From Parerythrobacter lutipelagi (GTDB taxonomy: Bacteria; Pseudomonadota; Alphaproteobacteria; Sphingomonadales; Sphingomonadaceae), in NCBI RefSeq assembly GCF_005434975.1, contig NZ_SKCJ01000001.1, positions 124,001 through 188,000 on the forward strand: a DNA stretch of 64,000 nt, given 5' to 3'. This document shows, one piece after another, positions 35,701 to 44,248 of the stretch; position 1 is the stretch's first letter, and every line of letters starts with the position of its first letter. Under the pieces are notes generated by a model that worked only from the letters and a program-made list of their open reading frames with translations, had not been told where the DNA came from and made no database searches. A program made the translations under genes and the position numbers.

Positions 35701-36395
35701 GCAGTCGAATTGTCCCCCGTCGCAGCGGCATCAAACCCTACCGCAGTTGCGGCACCGCCATTTGCGGTCGAGCCCGATCCGACAGCAGTGGAATTGTCGG
35801 TCAAAGCCTGCGAACCATTGCCGATTGCAACAGTATCATCTCCGCGAGCATTGGAATTCGATCCAACGGCAGTGCTTACTTCGCCCGTCGCGCGCGAGTT
35901 GAAGCCGTTCGCAGTCGATTGCGTGCCGGAAGCAAGCGAATCTGTTCCGGTAGCAGTCGATTCGAGGCCGCTGGCAATCGAACCGGCGCCCGTTGCCGTC
36001 GCACGGTTTGCTGAAGCCTCAGCTGCAGTCCCGGTCGCGGTCGAGCGCGCGCCAGTTGCCGCGGCCAGACGACCGGTCGCCGTTGCAGCATTGGCTGTGG
36101 CGGTTGCGACCGAGCCAGTTGCGGTTGAGCCACTTGCGGTAGCGGCAGCGAAATATCCGGTTGCTGTTGATGCAGCCCCAGTGGCCTGAGCGTTTTCGCC
36201 GCATGCGAGCGTAGTCACACCATTAGATGTGGCTCCACCGTCGGTATCGGCAGGATCGGCAATACCATTGTCGTTGGTGTCGAGAAGACATTCTTCTGCC
36301 GCCGCAGGCGTTGCGGTCAGCGAGATGGTCGCAATGGCAAGAAGCGAGGCAGAACCCCCCAACGCAGCCAGATTTCTTACATTGAATCGCATCAT
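32766..36395 (-). CDS. YadA-like trimeric autotransporter adhesin
   Basis: 1,209 residues from ATG 36395, eight bases after AGAAGG. A signal peptide ends TATPAAAEE. The mature start has two Cys and an Asp/Asn-rich loop (LDTNDNGIADPADTDGG) like a calcium-binding repeat. Residues about 50-1,075 are roughly 70 YadA head repeats of 14 residues with the core xxSTAxGxxAxAxG. A neck-like segment follows (VALGGAGSSVRVGDIAAST), then a very short coiled stalk of about five to eight heptads (NIATNAGN-type) and the YadA anchor of about 70 residues ending FQVAW. It makes a trimeric 12-strand barrel and displays the head outside the cell, likely for adhesion. BamB, elsewhere in the window, serves such barrels. 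Confidence 0.93.
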   Translation of the reverse strand: MMRFNVRNLAALGGSASLLAIATISLTATPAAAEECLLDTNDNGIADPADTDGGATSNGVTTLACGENAQATGAASTATGYFAAATASGSTATGSVATATANAATATGRLAAATGARSTATGTAAEASANRATATGAGSIASGLESTATGTDSLASGTQSTANGFNSRATGEVSTAVGSNSNARGDDTVAIGNGSQALTDNSTAVGSGSTANGGAATAVGFDAAATGDNSTALGNDADATGDNSTAVGKNSSANGDNSIAVGLDSAAGAEGSTAIGELANASEEDSVAIGTAARAQSVNSVAVGNNSLAQGMSSMAMGNMASATGNQSIAHGNVSNASGDFGIAIGNDLTGDGQGALASGFQSIALGTEAQATNGGAIAIGGDGFGTGTGAAASGLAAVAVGGDTVASGDFGASYGYGAQATGASSTATGTNSVASGDASFAGGVGATASEEGAIAIGRNAAATSAGAVAIGDGAIASGSTAVGAGSAATGANSAAYGANSSATGDDSTSLGENSSAAGENATAVGQNAQANADGATSVGDDSNAGGTESTAVGHFANSGGENSAAFGSNANSGGQNSIATGSFANSAGIASTANGFNASSTGTDSTAVGTFASATQTDATAVGSRASATGVDSTAVGTDASASGSEGVAVGANATSTQNNTAIGSRANSTGSAATAVGYLAQATNTFSTAVGQTSNATGQFSTAVGVNSVAGGTNSTALGVGALASAIGGTATGVNSRATGNTSTAVGIGANASGDDGVAIGEGSVSSGLNSVSVGAESSATQAGTTALGWRANATGVRSTALGHLADATGERSVAIGENADATADFAIAQGDQAAASGVASISIGNGSSATGVDAVAIGGDDAGTGARALGNSTTSVGGEALAQGPGASAYGWRSVANAERATALGHLASATGVRSVAVGEGASASGLTATAVGNLAVASDEDAVAIGDAAQATGFHSTAIGGEAIASGIGAQAFGWQASATGGQSTALGRQANAAGFQSTALGQSASAGFDGSTAVGVGATTTAANQVALGGAGSSVRVGDIAASTAAQTDAGEVVTVDANGVLGRDPSIRTSIATNTANIAVNAGNIATNSVNIATNAGNIATLQTLTSNHTNQINQLFGETAANRDAIGRSNEGVAMALAMESPMLPAGTTFALSGGVGYFEDKGAGTMAFTARLSENAAFSAGVGVGFDSGEIGARGGFQVAW

Positions 36396-36956
36396 TATTA
36401 CCTTCTCAGTTAAGCTTACTCGGCACAGAATTCCGCACACGGAATTCCATGAAACTTTCGCATAACCCGAAGGTAGGGAGGCGTGCTTTCTTGTTGAGCA
36501 CAACGGTTTTCGGCTTTCCCCCGCCTTCGAGCAAACTGGCAGAAGTCCTGCTGAAAAGCAACACTTCGTTAACCAGCCCCATTGTCCAATTCTGGGACCG
36601 CGTGGGCGCGGGGCCGGAGCACGCATGCCATCTGTCTATGGATGCTAGCGTCGCATATCGCATCGCAACCGATACTCCCCCAACAGGCCACTTGGGCCCA
36701 GCGCCCGTCGGTATCGCCACAAGGTCGCCCAATCGCTGGCTTCCTCTCGCCGATCCGCGTTCGGGGAGTGCCTTCTTATGAGGCAAATCGTCCATGCCAT
36801 GGATATGGCTAAGCCCGAGATTCGCCGCATGAATGATCAGGAGGCAATCCGTAATTTACAATTGCATAGCCGCCACGGGTGTCACAATTGATTGACCATG
36901 CTGCAACAGTGAGTAGAAGCAACCCGATCCGGCGCGCTGATTGAGGAAGCACGCCA
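36396..36956. other. 561-bp non-coding region between the adhesin and the dehydrogenase
   Basis: This gap separates the divergent adhesin and aldehyde dehydrogenase genes. Open frames exist on both strands but lack ribosome sites and protein-like composition. It holds the adhesin leader with a strong dyad (36428-36447) and, near the other end, a possible promoter for the dehydrogenase (TTGACC at 36892, 16 bases, TAGAAG at 36914). Two ACAATTG copies (about 36857 and 36884) flank that promoter. It is AT-richer than the surrounding genes. Confidence 0.6.
36428..36447. promoter_or_regulatory. perfect dyad in the adhesin leader
   Basis: GAATTCCG-CACA-CGGAATTC: 8-bp perfect inverted arms around four bases, 33 bp upstream of the adhesin ATG. 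It could be a repressor operator or a hairpin in the mRNA leader close to the ribosome site. There is no T-run, so it is not a simple terminator. Confidence 0.6.
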
Positions 36957-38402
36957 ATGACAAAAGGCTCGGGGGAACCGACAAAAGTGTCACAATCGGA
37001 AATCGTATCTTTCGAACCAGCTACCGGCCAAGAGCTGTGGCGGGCAAAGGTCAGCGATGTCGATGCCGCCGTTGATACGGCGCGCAGGGCATGGCCGGCG
37101 TGGGCTGCGCAGCCGCTGGCGACCCGTATCGAACTCGTGCGGCGCTTCGCCAACGAAGTGCGCAAGGAGTCGGACAAGCTAGCTGAGCTGATTTCGCGCG
37201 AAACAGGCAAGCCCTTGTGGGAATCGCGAACCGAGGTCGAAGCCGTAATCAACAAGGTCGATATCTCGGTTTCTGCCTATGCAGAACGTACCGGGCAGAA
37301 GCGACTGGACAGTGCGTTGCAGGGCACCTCGGCGGTGCGTCACAAACCGCATGGCGTCATGGTTGTCTTGGGCCCCTATAATTTTCCGGCCCACCTTCCC
37401 AATGGACACATCGTTCCGGCCCTGATCGCCGGCAATGTAGTGATTTTCAAGCCAAGCGAGAAAACACCAGCGGTCGGAGAATTGCTGATGCAGTGCTTCA
37501 ACCGCGCCGGAATTTCAGCGGCAGTGGCCCAGTTTTTTGTTGGCGGCCCGGACGAAGGTAAGGCGCTCGTCGCTCATCGCGGCGTCGACGGAATCCTTTT
37601 CACGGGATCCGCGCAGGCCGGGATCGCGATCAACAAGCGTCTGGCGAGCAATCCGGGCAAAATCGTGGCTTTGGAAATGGGCGGTAACAATCCGATCGTC
37701 GTAATCGATACGCCCAAGATCACCGATGCAGCAACGCTCATCATCCAGTCAGCATTCACGAGCGCCGGCCAGCGCTGCACCGCGGCGCGGAGGCTGATCA
37801 TCAAGGAAAGCATGTACAGTGCGATCATCGACGAACTGAAATCGATGACCTCCCGTATCATAGTGGGCGAACCGTTTGGCGATCCCGCCCCTTTCATGGG
37901 GCCCGTGATTGACAATGATGCGGCGCACCAAATGGTTGAGAGCTTTCTCTATTTCCTGTCCAACGGCGGCAAGGCGATCCGTCACATGACGCGCCCATCC
38001 GACGATCTTCCCTTTCTCACGCCCGGCATTATCGACACAACCGACATGGCCGATCGCCCGGATGTCGAGCTTTTCGGCCCGTTGCTGCAAGTCATCAAAG
38101 TGAAGGATTTCGACGCTGCCATCGCGGAAGCCAACCGGACCCGCTTCGGCCTGTCAGCCTCGTTGATTGGCGGCAGTCCGCAAGACTACAACCGCTTTTG
38201 GGCAAACATTCGTGCTGGCATCATCAACTGGAACCGCCCGACCAATGGTGCTTCTTCGAAAGCCCCGTTCGGCGGTCTCGGTTTGTCAGGCAATCATCGG
38301 CCCGCAGCATATTATGCGGCAGACTACTGCGCCTATCCGGTCGCCAGCACGGAAATGGACCAGCCACGAGCCAATATTGGCGTCGGTCTCGCCAACAGTT
38401 AA
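36957..38402 (+). CDS. astD: succinylglutamate-semialdehyde dehydrogenase-like aldehyde dehydrogenase
   Basis: 481 residues from ATG 36957, after GAGGAAG. It is an NAD(P)-dependent aldehyde dehydrogenase with GPYNFPAHLPNGHIVPALIAG, catalytic Glu in ALEMGGNNP and nucleophile Cys in SAGQRCTAARR. The HLPNGHIVPAL block and the RKPHG-type VRHKPHGVMVVLGPYN segment are those of AstD, the fourth enzyme of the arginine succinyltransferase pathway. No astA, astB or astE gene is near, so the substrate could differ. It converges with a lipoprotein gene 9 bp away. Confidence 0.85.
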   Translation: MTKGSGEPTKVSQSEIVSFEPATGQELWRAKVSDVDAAVDTARRAWPAWAAQPLATRIELVRRFANEVRKESDKLAELISRETGKPLWESRTEVEAVINKVDISVSAYAERTGQKRLDSALQGTSAVRHKPHGVMVVLGPYNFPAHLPNGHIVPALIAGNVVIFKPSEKTPAVGELLMQCFNRAGISAAVAQFFVGGPDEGKALVAHRGVDGILFTGSAQAGIAINKRLASNPGKIVALEMGGNNPIVVIDTPKITDAATLIIQSAFTSAGQRCTAARRLIIKESMYSAIIDELKSMTSRIIVGEPFGDPAPFMGPVIDNDAAHQMVESFLYFLSNGGKAIRHMTRPSDDLPFLTPGIIDTTDMADRPDVELFGPLLQVIKVKDFDAAIAEANRTRFGLSASLIGGSPQDYNRFWANIRAGIINWNRPTNGASSKAPFGGLGLSGNHRPAAYYAADYCAYPVASTEMDQPRANIGVGLANS

Positions 38403-38411
38403 AGCCAGCAT

Positions 38412-39143
38412 CTAGAAAGTTTCGAGCGAAACGATACCGATTTCCGTCATGCCCGATGGCAGACTGCGCGCGGTGATTTCGTACCGTGCTTTGGCTTTGC
38501 TCCCGGCGAGAACATGCCAGCCGCTGCCAACAGACAGAGTTGATCTGAAGCCGCTGTCGAGCACCTTCGCGTGATGGAATGCGAGCACATCGGTTGCGGG
38601 AACCGGACTTAGATAGATTACGGCCCGCAATTTGCATTGTGGCGCATCGACTCCAATTGCTTCTTTTGTGCTGCCGCGCGGATAGATCATCAAAGCCTGC
38701 GGCAGACGGGCGGCCCAGATGGCAGAGAAACGCGCGGCATCCACGCAATCCTGGGGCGGTGAAAGGCGGCGAAGCCGGCCAATTGTATTGATCGCTTCAT
38801 GGGCCGCTAGACCGTCGGTCACCTCACCCTCGGGCAAAGGCGCCAATCCGCCGCTTCCCCCAAGCTGCGCGATTGCCTCTTCGCGTGCAGCATTGATCGC
38901 AGATGGGCTGCTGTTTTCGGGTGGTAGTGGTTGCCCGATTTCGAACGTGATCGCGGAATTCGCCATGTTTTGCGACACGAGGTCGGGATCGACCATTATC
39001 GGATCGTTCAAGGCGCGCTGGATAACAGGGTCGAGGTCTTTGCTGGGTGCTTCTTCCTCGCCTTGCGCGCAGGCGGACATGCCGGCCGCAGCCAACACGA
39101 ACAAGCCCCACCTTCCGGCCGAAGTCGATAAGCGTAGTTTCAC
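38412..39143 (-). CDS. lipoprotein, unknown function
   Basis: 243 residues. The N-terminus is a lipoprotein signal with lipobox AAAGMSAC, giving a mature Cys at about residue 25, followed by an acidic stretch. The rest has no motif I know; four Cys are present in total, including QDCVDAARF and APQCKLRAV, which may form a disulfide. It is likely anchored to the outer membrane facing the periplasm. Its start is shortly downstream of a hairpin terminator, so it has its own promoter. Confidence 0.75.
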   Translation of the reverse strand: MKLRLSTSAGRWGLFVLAAAGMSACAQGEEEAPSKDLDPVIQRALNDPIMVDPDLVSQNMANSAITFEIGQPLPPENSSPSAINAAREEAIAQLGGSGGLAPLPEGEVTDGLAAHEAINTIGRLRRLSPPQDCVDAARFSAIWAARLPQALMIYPRGSTKEAIGVDAPQCKLRAVIYLSPVPATDVLAFHHAKVLDSGFRSTLSVGSGWHVLAGSKAKARYEITARSLPSGMTEIGIVSLETF

Positions 39144-39189
39144 AGGCTGGTCGCTAGGCGAACAGGGTTAAAATCCGCTCAAAATCCAA

Positions 39190-39225
39190 CAAAAGACACC
39201 CGGCCACCTGTATGGCGACCGGGTG
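39190..39225 (-). terminator. Rho-independent terminator after the glycine-zipper gene
   Basis: Read leftward, CACCCGG and CCGGGTG (39225-39197) pair around a 15-base loop and are followed by TCTTTTGTTGG. It lies about 75 bp after the stop at 39301 and before the lipoprotein gene. Confidence 0.8.
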
Positions 39226-39300
39226 CCTTACACGACCCGAAGGGATCGCGCCCCGGCTGTTGGTGGGGACAGCCGAAGTCTGGTGTTCACAAAATTGTGC

Positions 39301-39774
39301 TCAGCGGCACCTTGTGTTGCTGCGATCGATCTCGCGACCGAGCAAAGCGCCGCCTGCTGCGCCAAGGATGGCGCCCAGAGTGCGGTCGCCGCGGCCGGCC
39401 AGCTCATTGCCGATCAGGGCACCTACGCCTGCGCCGATAAGCAGGCCGGTCGTGCCGTCTTTTTTGCGGCAATAGTAATCGCCATCGCGGCCACGCCAAA
39501 CGCGGGTCGAACGGTAGACAGGCTCTCCGTAATAGCGGTCGGGATGGCCATAGCCGCCGGTGTAACGATGCGGATTTCCGCGCCCGCGTTGCCAGCCGCG
39601 CTTGCGGCCCCGGTCATATTCGTTCGTCACCTCGATCTGCGCAGGCGCATGGAGCGAGCTGGAGGTAGAAACGACGGCAGTTTCCATTGGCGCCGCTGTT
39701 ACAGCAGGCGCTGCGAGTGCGAGGCCTGGCGCTGCCAGCGACAAAGCCGCAATCTTGATCATTGTGTTCGTCAT
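39301..39774 (-). CDS. exported glycine-zipper 2TM domain protein
   Basis: 157 residues from ATG 39774, after AAAGGAC. A signal peptide (TMIKIAALSLAAPGLALA) is followed by a low-complexity basic, Tyr/Gly-rich middle with YYCRKKDGTTG. The C-terminus is a glycine-zipper pair: GLLIGAGVGALIGNELAG and RTLGAILGAAGGALLGREID, as in Rickettsia 17-kDa-antigen-like and SlyB-like envelope proteins. Such proteins sit in the outer membrane or periplasm; function unknown. It is followed by a strong terminator. Confidence 0.85.
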   Translation of the reverse strand: MTNTMIKIAALSLAAPGLALAAPAVTAAPMETAVVSTSSSLHAPAQIEVTNEYDRGRKRGWQRGRGNPHRYTGGYGHPDRYYGEPVYRSTRVWRGRDGDYYCRKKDGTTGLLIGAGVGALIGNELAGRGDRTLGAILGAAGGALLGREIDRSNTRCR

Positions 39775-39964
39775 CGTATCGTCCTTTGCTGCTCTCGCGA
39801 CCAAATTGCGAATAGCCCTCTCGTCCGTTCCATTCATAAATACGTCTGGTTTCCTGAACGCTTTGCAACGCGTTTGTAAGGAAGTGAATTTGGCGACGAG
39901 CTGTGCAATTTCGGCGGACGAGACGCTGGTTGCCGGGCCTAATCAAGCCGCCTAAGGCGCTGCG

Positions 39965-40870
39965 ATGGACAGCGGGACTCATGAAAAAGCGCCTTCGGGC
40001 TTGCCCGCGGCGCTTGGGGCTTATGTTATCTGGGGCTTCCTTCCGCTTTACCTGATTCTCGTGAATGCGGTCCCTCCGATCGAGTTCGTCGGCTGGCGGA
40101 TTATCTGGACCCTTCCCTTCTGCCTGCTGATCGTCGCCTTTCGCAAACAGATGCCCGAAGTGCTGGCGGTGTTCGGTGACCGGAAAAGTCTGCTGATACT
40201 GTGCACCAGTGCTGTCCTGATCGGGATCAACTGGTTCGTCTATGTCTGGGCAATCCAGAGCGGGCATGTCTACGCAGCGAGCTTGGGGTACTACATCAAC
40301 CCGCTGCTGAACGTGTTGCTTGGAACGATCATCCTGAGTGAGAAGCTGAGCCGCAAGCAATGGCTCGCGGTAGGGTTGGCAGCCTGCGGCGTCGCAATCC
40401 TAGCAGCCGGCGCGCTGACGACCCTGTGGATCAGCCTCACCCTCGCGTTCAGTTTCGGCACCTACGGGCTGCTGCGCAAGCAAGTGCAGGTCGGCTCCCT
40501 GCCCGGCCTGACAATTGAGTCGGCGCTTCTGATTTTTCCCGCTGCCGGCATCGCGTTTTATTACGGCCAGCTCCCGGCGGGCTCGGCCTTCCTGATCGAT
40601 CCGTTGCTCAGCCTGGCGATCATGTTCGGCGGCGTCCTGACCGCAGTACCGCTGTTGCTATTTGCTATGGCTGCAAAGCGCATGCCCTACTCGACGCTGG
40701 GCTTTATTCAGTTCCTCGCGCCGACGATCGTGTTCCTGCTGGGCCTGTTTGTCTTCCGCGAAGAGCTAAGACCAGCCCAGCTTGGGTGTTTCATCATGAT
40801 CTGGAGCGCACTTGTCCTGTTCCTGTGGGATGTCTGGACCAAATCCCGCCAGCCAGCCCCGACCGTTTAG
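39965..40870 (+). CDS. rarD: EamA/RarD family transporter
   Basis: 301 residues with ten membrane helices in two EamA-type halves. RarD marks are the start GAYVIWGFLPLYLILVNAVP, EFVGWRIIWTLPFCLLIV, GINWFVYVWAIQSGHVYAASLGYYINPL and LGFIQFLAPTIVFLLGLFVF. RarD was named for chloramphenicol sensitivity, but its natural substrate is unsettled. It ends 10 bp before the convergent pyrC stop. Confidence 0.9.
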   Translation: MDSGTHEKAPSGLPAALGAYVIWGFLPLYLILVNAVPPIEFVGWRIIWTLPFCLLIVAFRKQMPEVLAVFGDRKSLLILCTSAVLIGINWFVYVWAIQSGHVYAASLGYYINPLLNVLLGTIILSEKLSRKQWLAVGLAACGVAILAAGALTTLWISLTLAFSFGTYGLLRKQVQVGSLPGLTIESALLIFPAAGIAFYYGQLPAGSAFLIDPLLSLAIMFGGVLTAVPLLLFAMAAKRMPYSTLGFIQFLAPTIVFLLGLFVFREELRPAQLGCFIMIWSALVLFLWDVWTKSRQPAPTV

Positions 40871-40880
40871 CACTCAGCGT

Positions 40881-41912
40881 CTAGACGAGAGTCCAGCGGA
40901 GCGTCTCACCGGCATGAAACGGCACGACCGGCGAGCCCGATGCATCGACTGAATCCGGAACACGGACTTCCGCACGGCGCAAGGTGACCGTGCCCTGATT
41001 GAGCGGGAGACGGTAGAATTGCGGGCCGTTTTCACTCGCGAAACCCTCGAACTTGTCGAGCGCGCCTTCTTCGTCGAATACGGTGAGATAGCTTTCCAGT
41101 GCGAAGGGCGCGTTGAAGATCCCTGCACAGCCACAGGCGCTCTCCTTCGCTTCGCGCGTGTGCGGCGCACTGTCGGTGCCGAGGAAGTATTTCGCTGACC
41201 CTGAAGTTGCCGCCTTGCGCAAAGCCAACCGGTGCGCCTCGCGCTTGGCAACCGGTAGACAATAGGCATGCGGCCGAATCCCGCCGACCAGCATGGCATT
41301 GCGATTGATATGCAGATGCTGCGGCGTGATCGTCGCGCCGATGCTCTCCCCCGCCCCATCAACGAACTGAACCGCTTCGGAGGTGGTAATATGTTCAAAG
41401 ATAATGCGCAGCGCAGGCAACCGCTCGACTAGCGGGCCGAGCACGCGGTCAATGAAAACAGCTTCGCGGTCAAACACGTCGATGTCGGCACTGGTCACTT
41501 CACCGTGAACACATAGCGGCATGCCGATTTCGGCCATTCGCTCGAGCACGCCCATGATCTTCGCGACATCGGTCACGCCACTGTCAGAATTGGTGGTCGC
41601 GCCCGCCGGATATAACTTGGCCGCAGTAAACACGCCGTCGGCGAATCCTTGCGCAAGATCGTCGGCGTCGGTGTTGTCGGTCAGATAACAGGTCATCAGC
41701 GGCATGAAATCGATGCCGTCCGGAACCGCGGCTACAATCCGCTCACGATAAGCCTTCGCCATGGCAGCAGAGGTCACCGGGGGTGTAAGATTGGGCATGA
41801 CAATCGCGCGGGCGAACTGCCGCGCCGTATAGGGCACCACGAAACGCATCATCGCATCGTCGCGAAAATGCAAATGCCAGTCGTCGGGGCGGCGGATGGT
41901 GATTTCGTTCAT
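40881..41912 (-). CDS. pyrC: dihydroorotase (class II)
   Basis: 343 residues from ATG 41912 ([16 protein letters not shown]); longer in-frame starts at 41966 and 41924 exist. Zinc-site motifs are [10 protein letters not shown], the carboxylated Lys in [30 protein letters not shown] and [13 protein letters not shown]. The length fits the E. coli-like class II enzyme, which closes carbamoyl-aspartate to dihydroorotate in pyrimidine synthesis. pyrE lies 20 kb away in the same window. Confidence 0.95.
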   Translation of the reverse strand: MNEITIRRPDDWHLHFRDDAMMRFVVPYTARQFARAIVMPNLTPPVTSAAMAKAYRERIVAAVPDGIDFMPLMTCYLTDNTDADDLAQGFADGVFTAAKLYPAGATTNSDSGVTDVAKIMGVLERMAEIGMPLCVHGEVTSADIDVFDREAVFIDRVLGPLVERLPALRIIFEHITTSEAVQFVDGAGESIGATITPQHLHINRNAMLVGGIRPHAYCLPVAKREAHRLALRKAATSGSAKYFLGTDSAPHTREAKESACGCAGIFNAPFALESYLTVFDEEGALDKFEGFASENGPQFYRLPLNQGTVTLRRAEVRVPDSVDASGSPVVPFHAGETLRWTLV

Positions 41913-41995
41913 ACTCGGCAACATACTCGGCAATTTGCCCGGAATGGGGTTCTCTTTGGCGGCCATGGCACAAGGCTGATGGCCAAACCAGAGCT

Positions 41996-42832
41996 TCAGA
42001 TCACTGGATCAGAGTCTCGCGATGCCAGCCAGGATTTCGCATCTTTTATACCCTGCTCCCAAGTCCGGGTCACTTTCGATGAATCAGTGAAATCGATTTT
42101 GTCGGCAGCGACCGGCGAACTGGGATGGACGTAGGTGCGGCCGGCTGCGCTGGGAATATTGCGGTAGGGTTTGGTGAGAAGAACCAAGGTTTTGCCCTCA
42201 TCCGGATGCGGGAGCGGCGCTTTGTCGCACATTCCGCCGTCCAGAATCCGCCTGTTCTGCCATTGCGGCACGTCGAACACCGGAGGGATGGTTGCCGCTG
42301 CACAAATAAGATCGACCAGCTGGCCGTCGCGCGCTGCCTGTCTCGCGTCGACTCGAAGCGGCTCGAGGCCGATGAGCGACGACCAGCCCAAGTGCGGCGT
42401 CGACCGCACGGCTTCTTCGAGTTTGTAGAGGGCACCTCCAAGGACTGCTGACAGCGTCGCCGGAATGCTTTTCGGAGCAGAGGCCAGAATAATCTCGAAC
42501 TGCGGTCCGTCGATGATCCGCTGCATCGCTCCGGCGTCCAGCGTCGTGGACACGACGGCCCGATAGGTGTGCTGATGCGGTGTAAGCTTCGGCTCGCCGA
42601 TCCGGACATTCCGGTCATGCAGATCGAATGCTTCGCGCATAAGATCGAGCAGGTCGCTTTCTACGCCGCCGATCCACGCGGCTCCGGACAGGGCTCCGCC
42701 AGAAACTCCGCTCACCCGTTCCGGCTGCAAGTCGTCGAACGATCCCACCTGCGAGAGGAACCCGCCATGCCAGAAGCAACGGATGCCGCCGCCCGAGAAC
42801 GCGACCTGATCGAATTCAGCTTGGGATTTCAT
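41996..42832 (-). CDS. patatin-like phospholipase
   Basis: 278 residues. The patatin catalytic dyad and oxyanion loop are clear: [12 protein letters not shown] at 13-24, nucleophile Ser44 in GVSGGA, and the catalytic Asp in [11 protein letters not shown]. No signal peptide or extra domain is seen, so it is probably cytoplasmic. Patatins hydrolyse acyl chains from lipids; the target is unknown. It ends 83 bp before the pyrC start on the same strand and is divergent from ygfZ. Confidence 0.9.
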   Translation of the reverse strand: MKSQAEFDQVAFSGGGIRCFWHGGFLSQVGSFDDLQPERVSGVSGGALSGAAWIGGVESDLLDLMREAFDLHDRNVRIGEPKLTPHQHTYRAVVSTTLDAGAMQRIIDGPQFEIILASAPKSIPATLSAVLGGALYKLEEAVRSTPHLGWSSLIGLEPLRVDARQAARDGQLVDLICAAATIPPVFDVPQWQNRRILDGGMCDKAPLPHPDEGKTLVLLTKPYRNIPSAAGRTYVHPSSPVAADKIDFTDSSKVTRTWEQGIKDAKSWLASRDSDPVI

Positions 42833-42873
42833 TTGCGCTTCCGCTTAGGCCCCCTCCCCCCTATCTGTCATCC

Positions 42874-43620
42874 ATGATCGCTTCTCGTCTCGCAAATCGC
42901 GCCGTGATCCGGCTCAGCCCCACCGACGACAGCGAAAGCGTTGCCGATTTTCTGCAAGGTCTCGTGACCAATGACGTGACAGGGCAATTGCCGGTCTATG
43001 CCGCGCTGCTCAGCGCGCAGGGCAAAACCATGTTTGACTTCATCGTCTGGCCGGCAGGAGGCGGCGCGCTATTGCTCGACTGCGAGGCCGATCATGCTGG
43101 CGACTTGGTCAAACGCCTCTCGCTCTACCGCCTGCGGCGCAAGATCGCGATCGAAGTTGACCCTGATGTCGCGGTCCATTGGAGGCAGCAGATCGGCGAT
43201 GGGGCCGCATCGGACCCCCGGCTTGCCGATCTTGGCGAACGCTGGATAGCCCCTCTCGATGAGAGCGTCGAAGCGGTCGACGATGCGTGGCTCAAACACC
43301 GGCTGGCGCTGGGCGTCCCGGAAGGCCATTGCGAACTCGGCGATATCCTGTGGCTGGAGACCAATGCTGTCGAACTTAACGGCGTAAGCTTCGAAAAAGG
43401 CTGCTATATTGGTCAGGAAAACACCGCGCGAATGAACTGGCGGCAAAAAGTGAACCGGAGGCTGGTTGTCGTGCCGCAGGAGCAGTCAGACGAGAAGCGC
43501 CGAAAGGCAGCCTATCCCGAGCTGGGCAAAGCCGTGGATCACTTGCGGGTGAGCGAACTCGATCCGGCGGCACTGCCAGAGTGGCAGCGCAGCGCCCTGT
43601 CTACGTCTGGTCTGGCTTAG
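42874..43620 (+). CDS. ygfZ: YgfZ/GcvT-domain folate-binding protein
   Basis: 248 residues with the diagnostic KGCYIGQENTAR motif of the YgfZ family (in FEKGCYIGQE) near residue 180, and an N-terminal GcvT-like segment ending in FLQGLVTNDVTG. YgfZ uses tetrahydrofolate and helps make or repair certain Fe-S enzymes and tRNA-modification enzymes such as MiaB. The length is short beside E. coli YgfZ (326) but usual in alphaproteobacteria. The 3' end overlaps the convergent tetR gene by 20 bp. Confidence 0.9.
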   Translation: MIASRLANRAVIRLSPTDDSESVADFLQGLVTNDVTGQLPVYAALLSAQGKTMFDFIVWPAGGGALLLDCEADHAGDLVKRLSLYRLRRKIAIEVDPDVAVHWRQQIGDGAASDPRLADLGERWIAPLDESVEAVDDAWLKHRLALGVPEGHCELGDILWLETNAVELNGVSFEKGCYIGQENTARMNWRQKVNRRLVVVPQEQSDEKRRKAAYPELGKAVDHLRVSELDPAALPEWQRSALSTSGLA

Positions 43621-44218
43621 CCAGATCGAGCGAAGCCAAGTCGAGCGACCGGACCAGCATTGCCTCCGCCCGCCGGCGTGCCGAATCCCTTGGCAGGCCG
43701 AGAGACTTCGCCATGGGGGCCCCCATCAGCGCATCGCCCAGCGCCAATAGCACCAGGCTGAGCGTCTCTTCATGCACGCGCATGATCTCTTCATGGGTTT
43801 CCGCCTCTTCCGGGGCGATCTCGTCCACGAGCTGATGGATCGTCTCGATAATCGGGTCGAGCGCATCTTCGTTGCCGGTCAGAAGCATCCAGCTCGCCAA
43901 TGCTCCCGCGCCTTCGCGATCAAATGCATCGAAGGCCAGATCGACCACTTCGCGCGGGCTCCCCAGCCCAGCCCGGCTAGCGCGCACAGCGTCCTTGATC
44001 GTTTCGCACACCGTCGCCGCAAGATGGGCCGCCAATGCTTTCTGCAAACCCGAAGCCGAACCGAAATGATGCAGCAAATTGGCGTGTGTCCGCCCAATGC
44101 GCTGCGCGACGGCCTTGAGCGTGACCGATTGAGGCCCCGTTTCGATCAACAGCCTGCGCGCTGCTTCGAGCGCAGCGGTGCGGGACTCTTCCGGGGTAAG
44201 ACGCTTGCGGGTTGCCAT
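43601..44218 (-). CDS. TetR family transcriptional regulator
   Basis: 205 residues. The N-terminal helix-turn-helix (ALEAARRLLIETGPQSVTLKAVAQRIGRTHANLLHHFGS) is TetR-type, and the C-terminal ligand domain is acidic and helical. It starts 30 bp from the divergent PF10118 gene at 44249, a classic regulator-target pair. A large palindrome over the promoter of the second PF10118 gene is a good candidate operator. The ligand is unknown. Confidence 0.9.
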   Translation of the reverse strand: MATRKRLTPEESRTAALEAARRLLIETGPQSVTLKAVAQRIGRTHANLLHHFGSASGLQKALAAHLAATVCETIKDAVRASRAGLGSPREVVDLAFDAFDREGAGALASWMLLTGNEDALDPIIETIHQLVDEIAPEEAETHEEIMRVHEETLSLVLLALGDALMGAPMAKSLGLPRDSARRRAEAMLVRSLDLASLDLAKPDQT

Positions 44219-44248
44219 CGATTCGCTTGCCTAATAGACTCTTAACTT

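Noticed and set aside
35524-36189. Repetitive open frames on the plus strand across the adhesin
   Set aside because: They are antisense translations of the same repeats, without starts or ribosome sites.
32766-36395. CRISPR-like regular spacing of short repeats
   Set aside because: The period is 42 bp, diverged and in frame, and encodes 14-residue adhesin repeats; there are no unique spacers or cas genes.
36406-36795. 129-codon leftward frame upstream of the adhesin
   Set aside because: It overlaps the adhesin leader, has no ribosome site and no recognisable composition; more likely untranslated leader.
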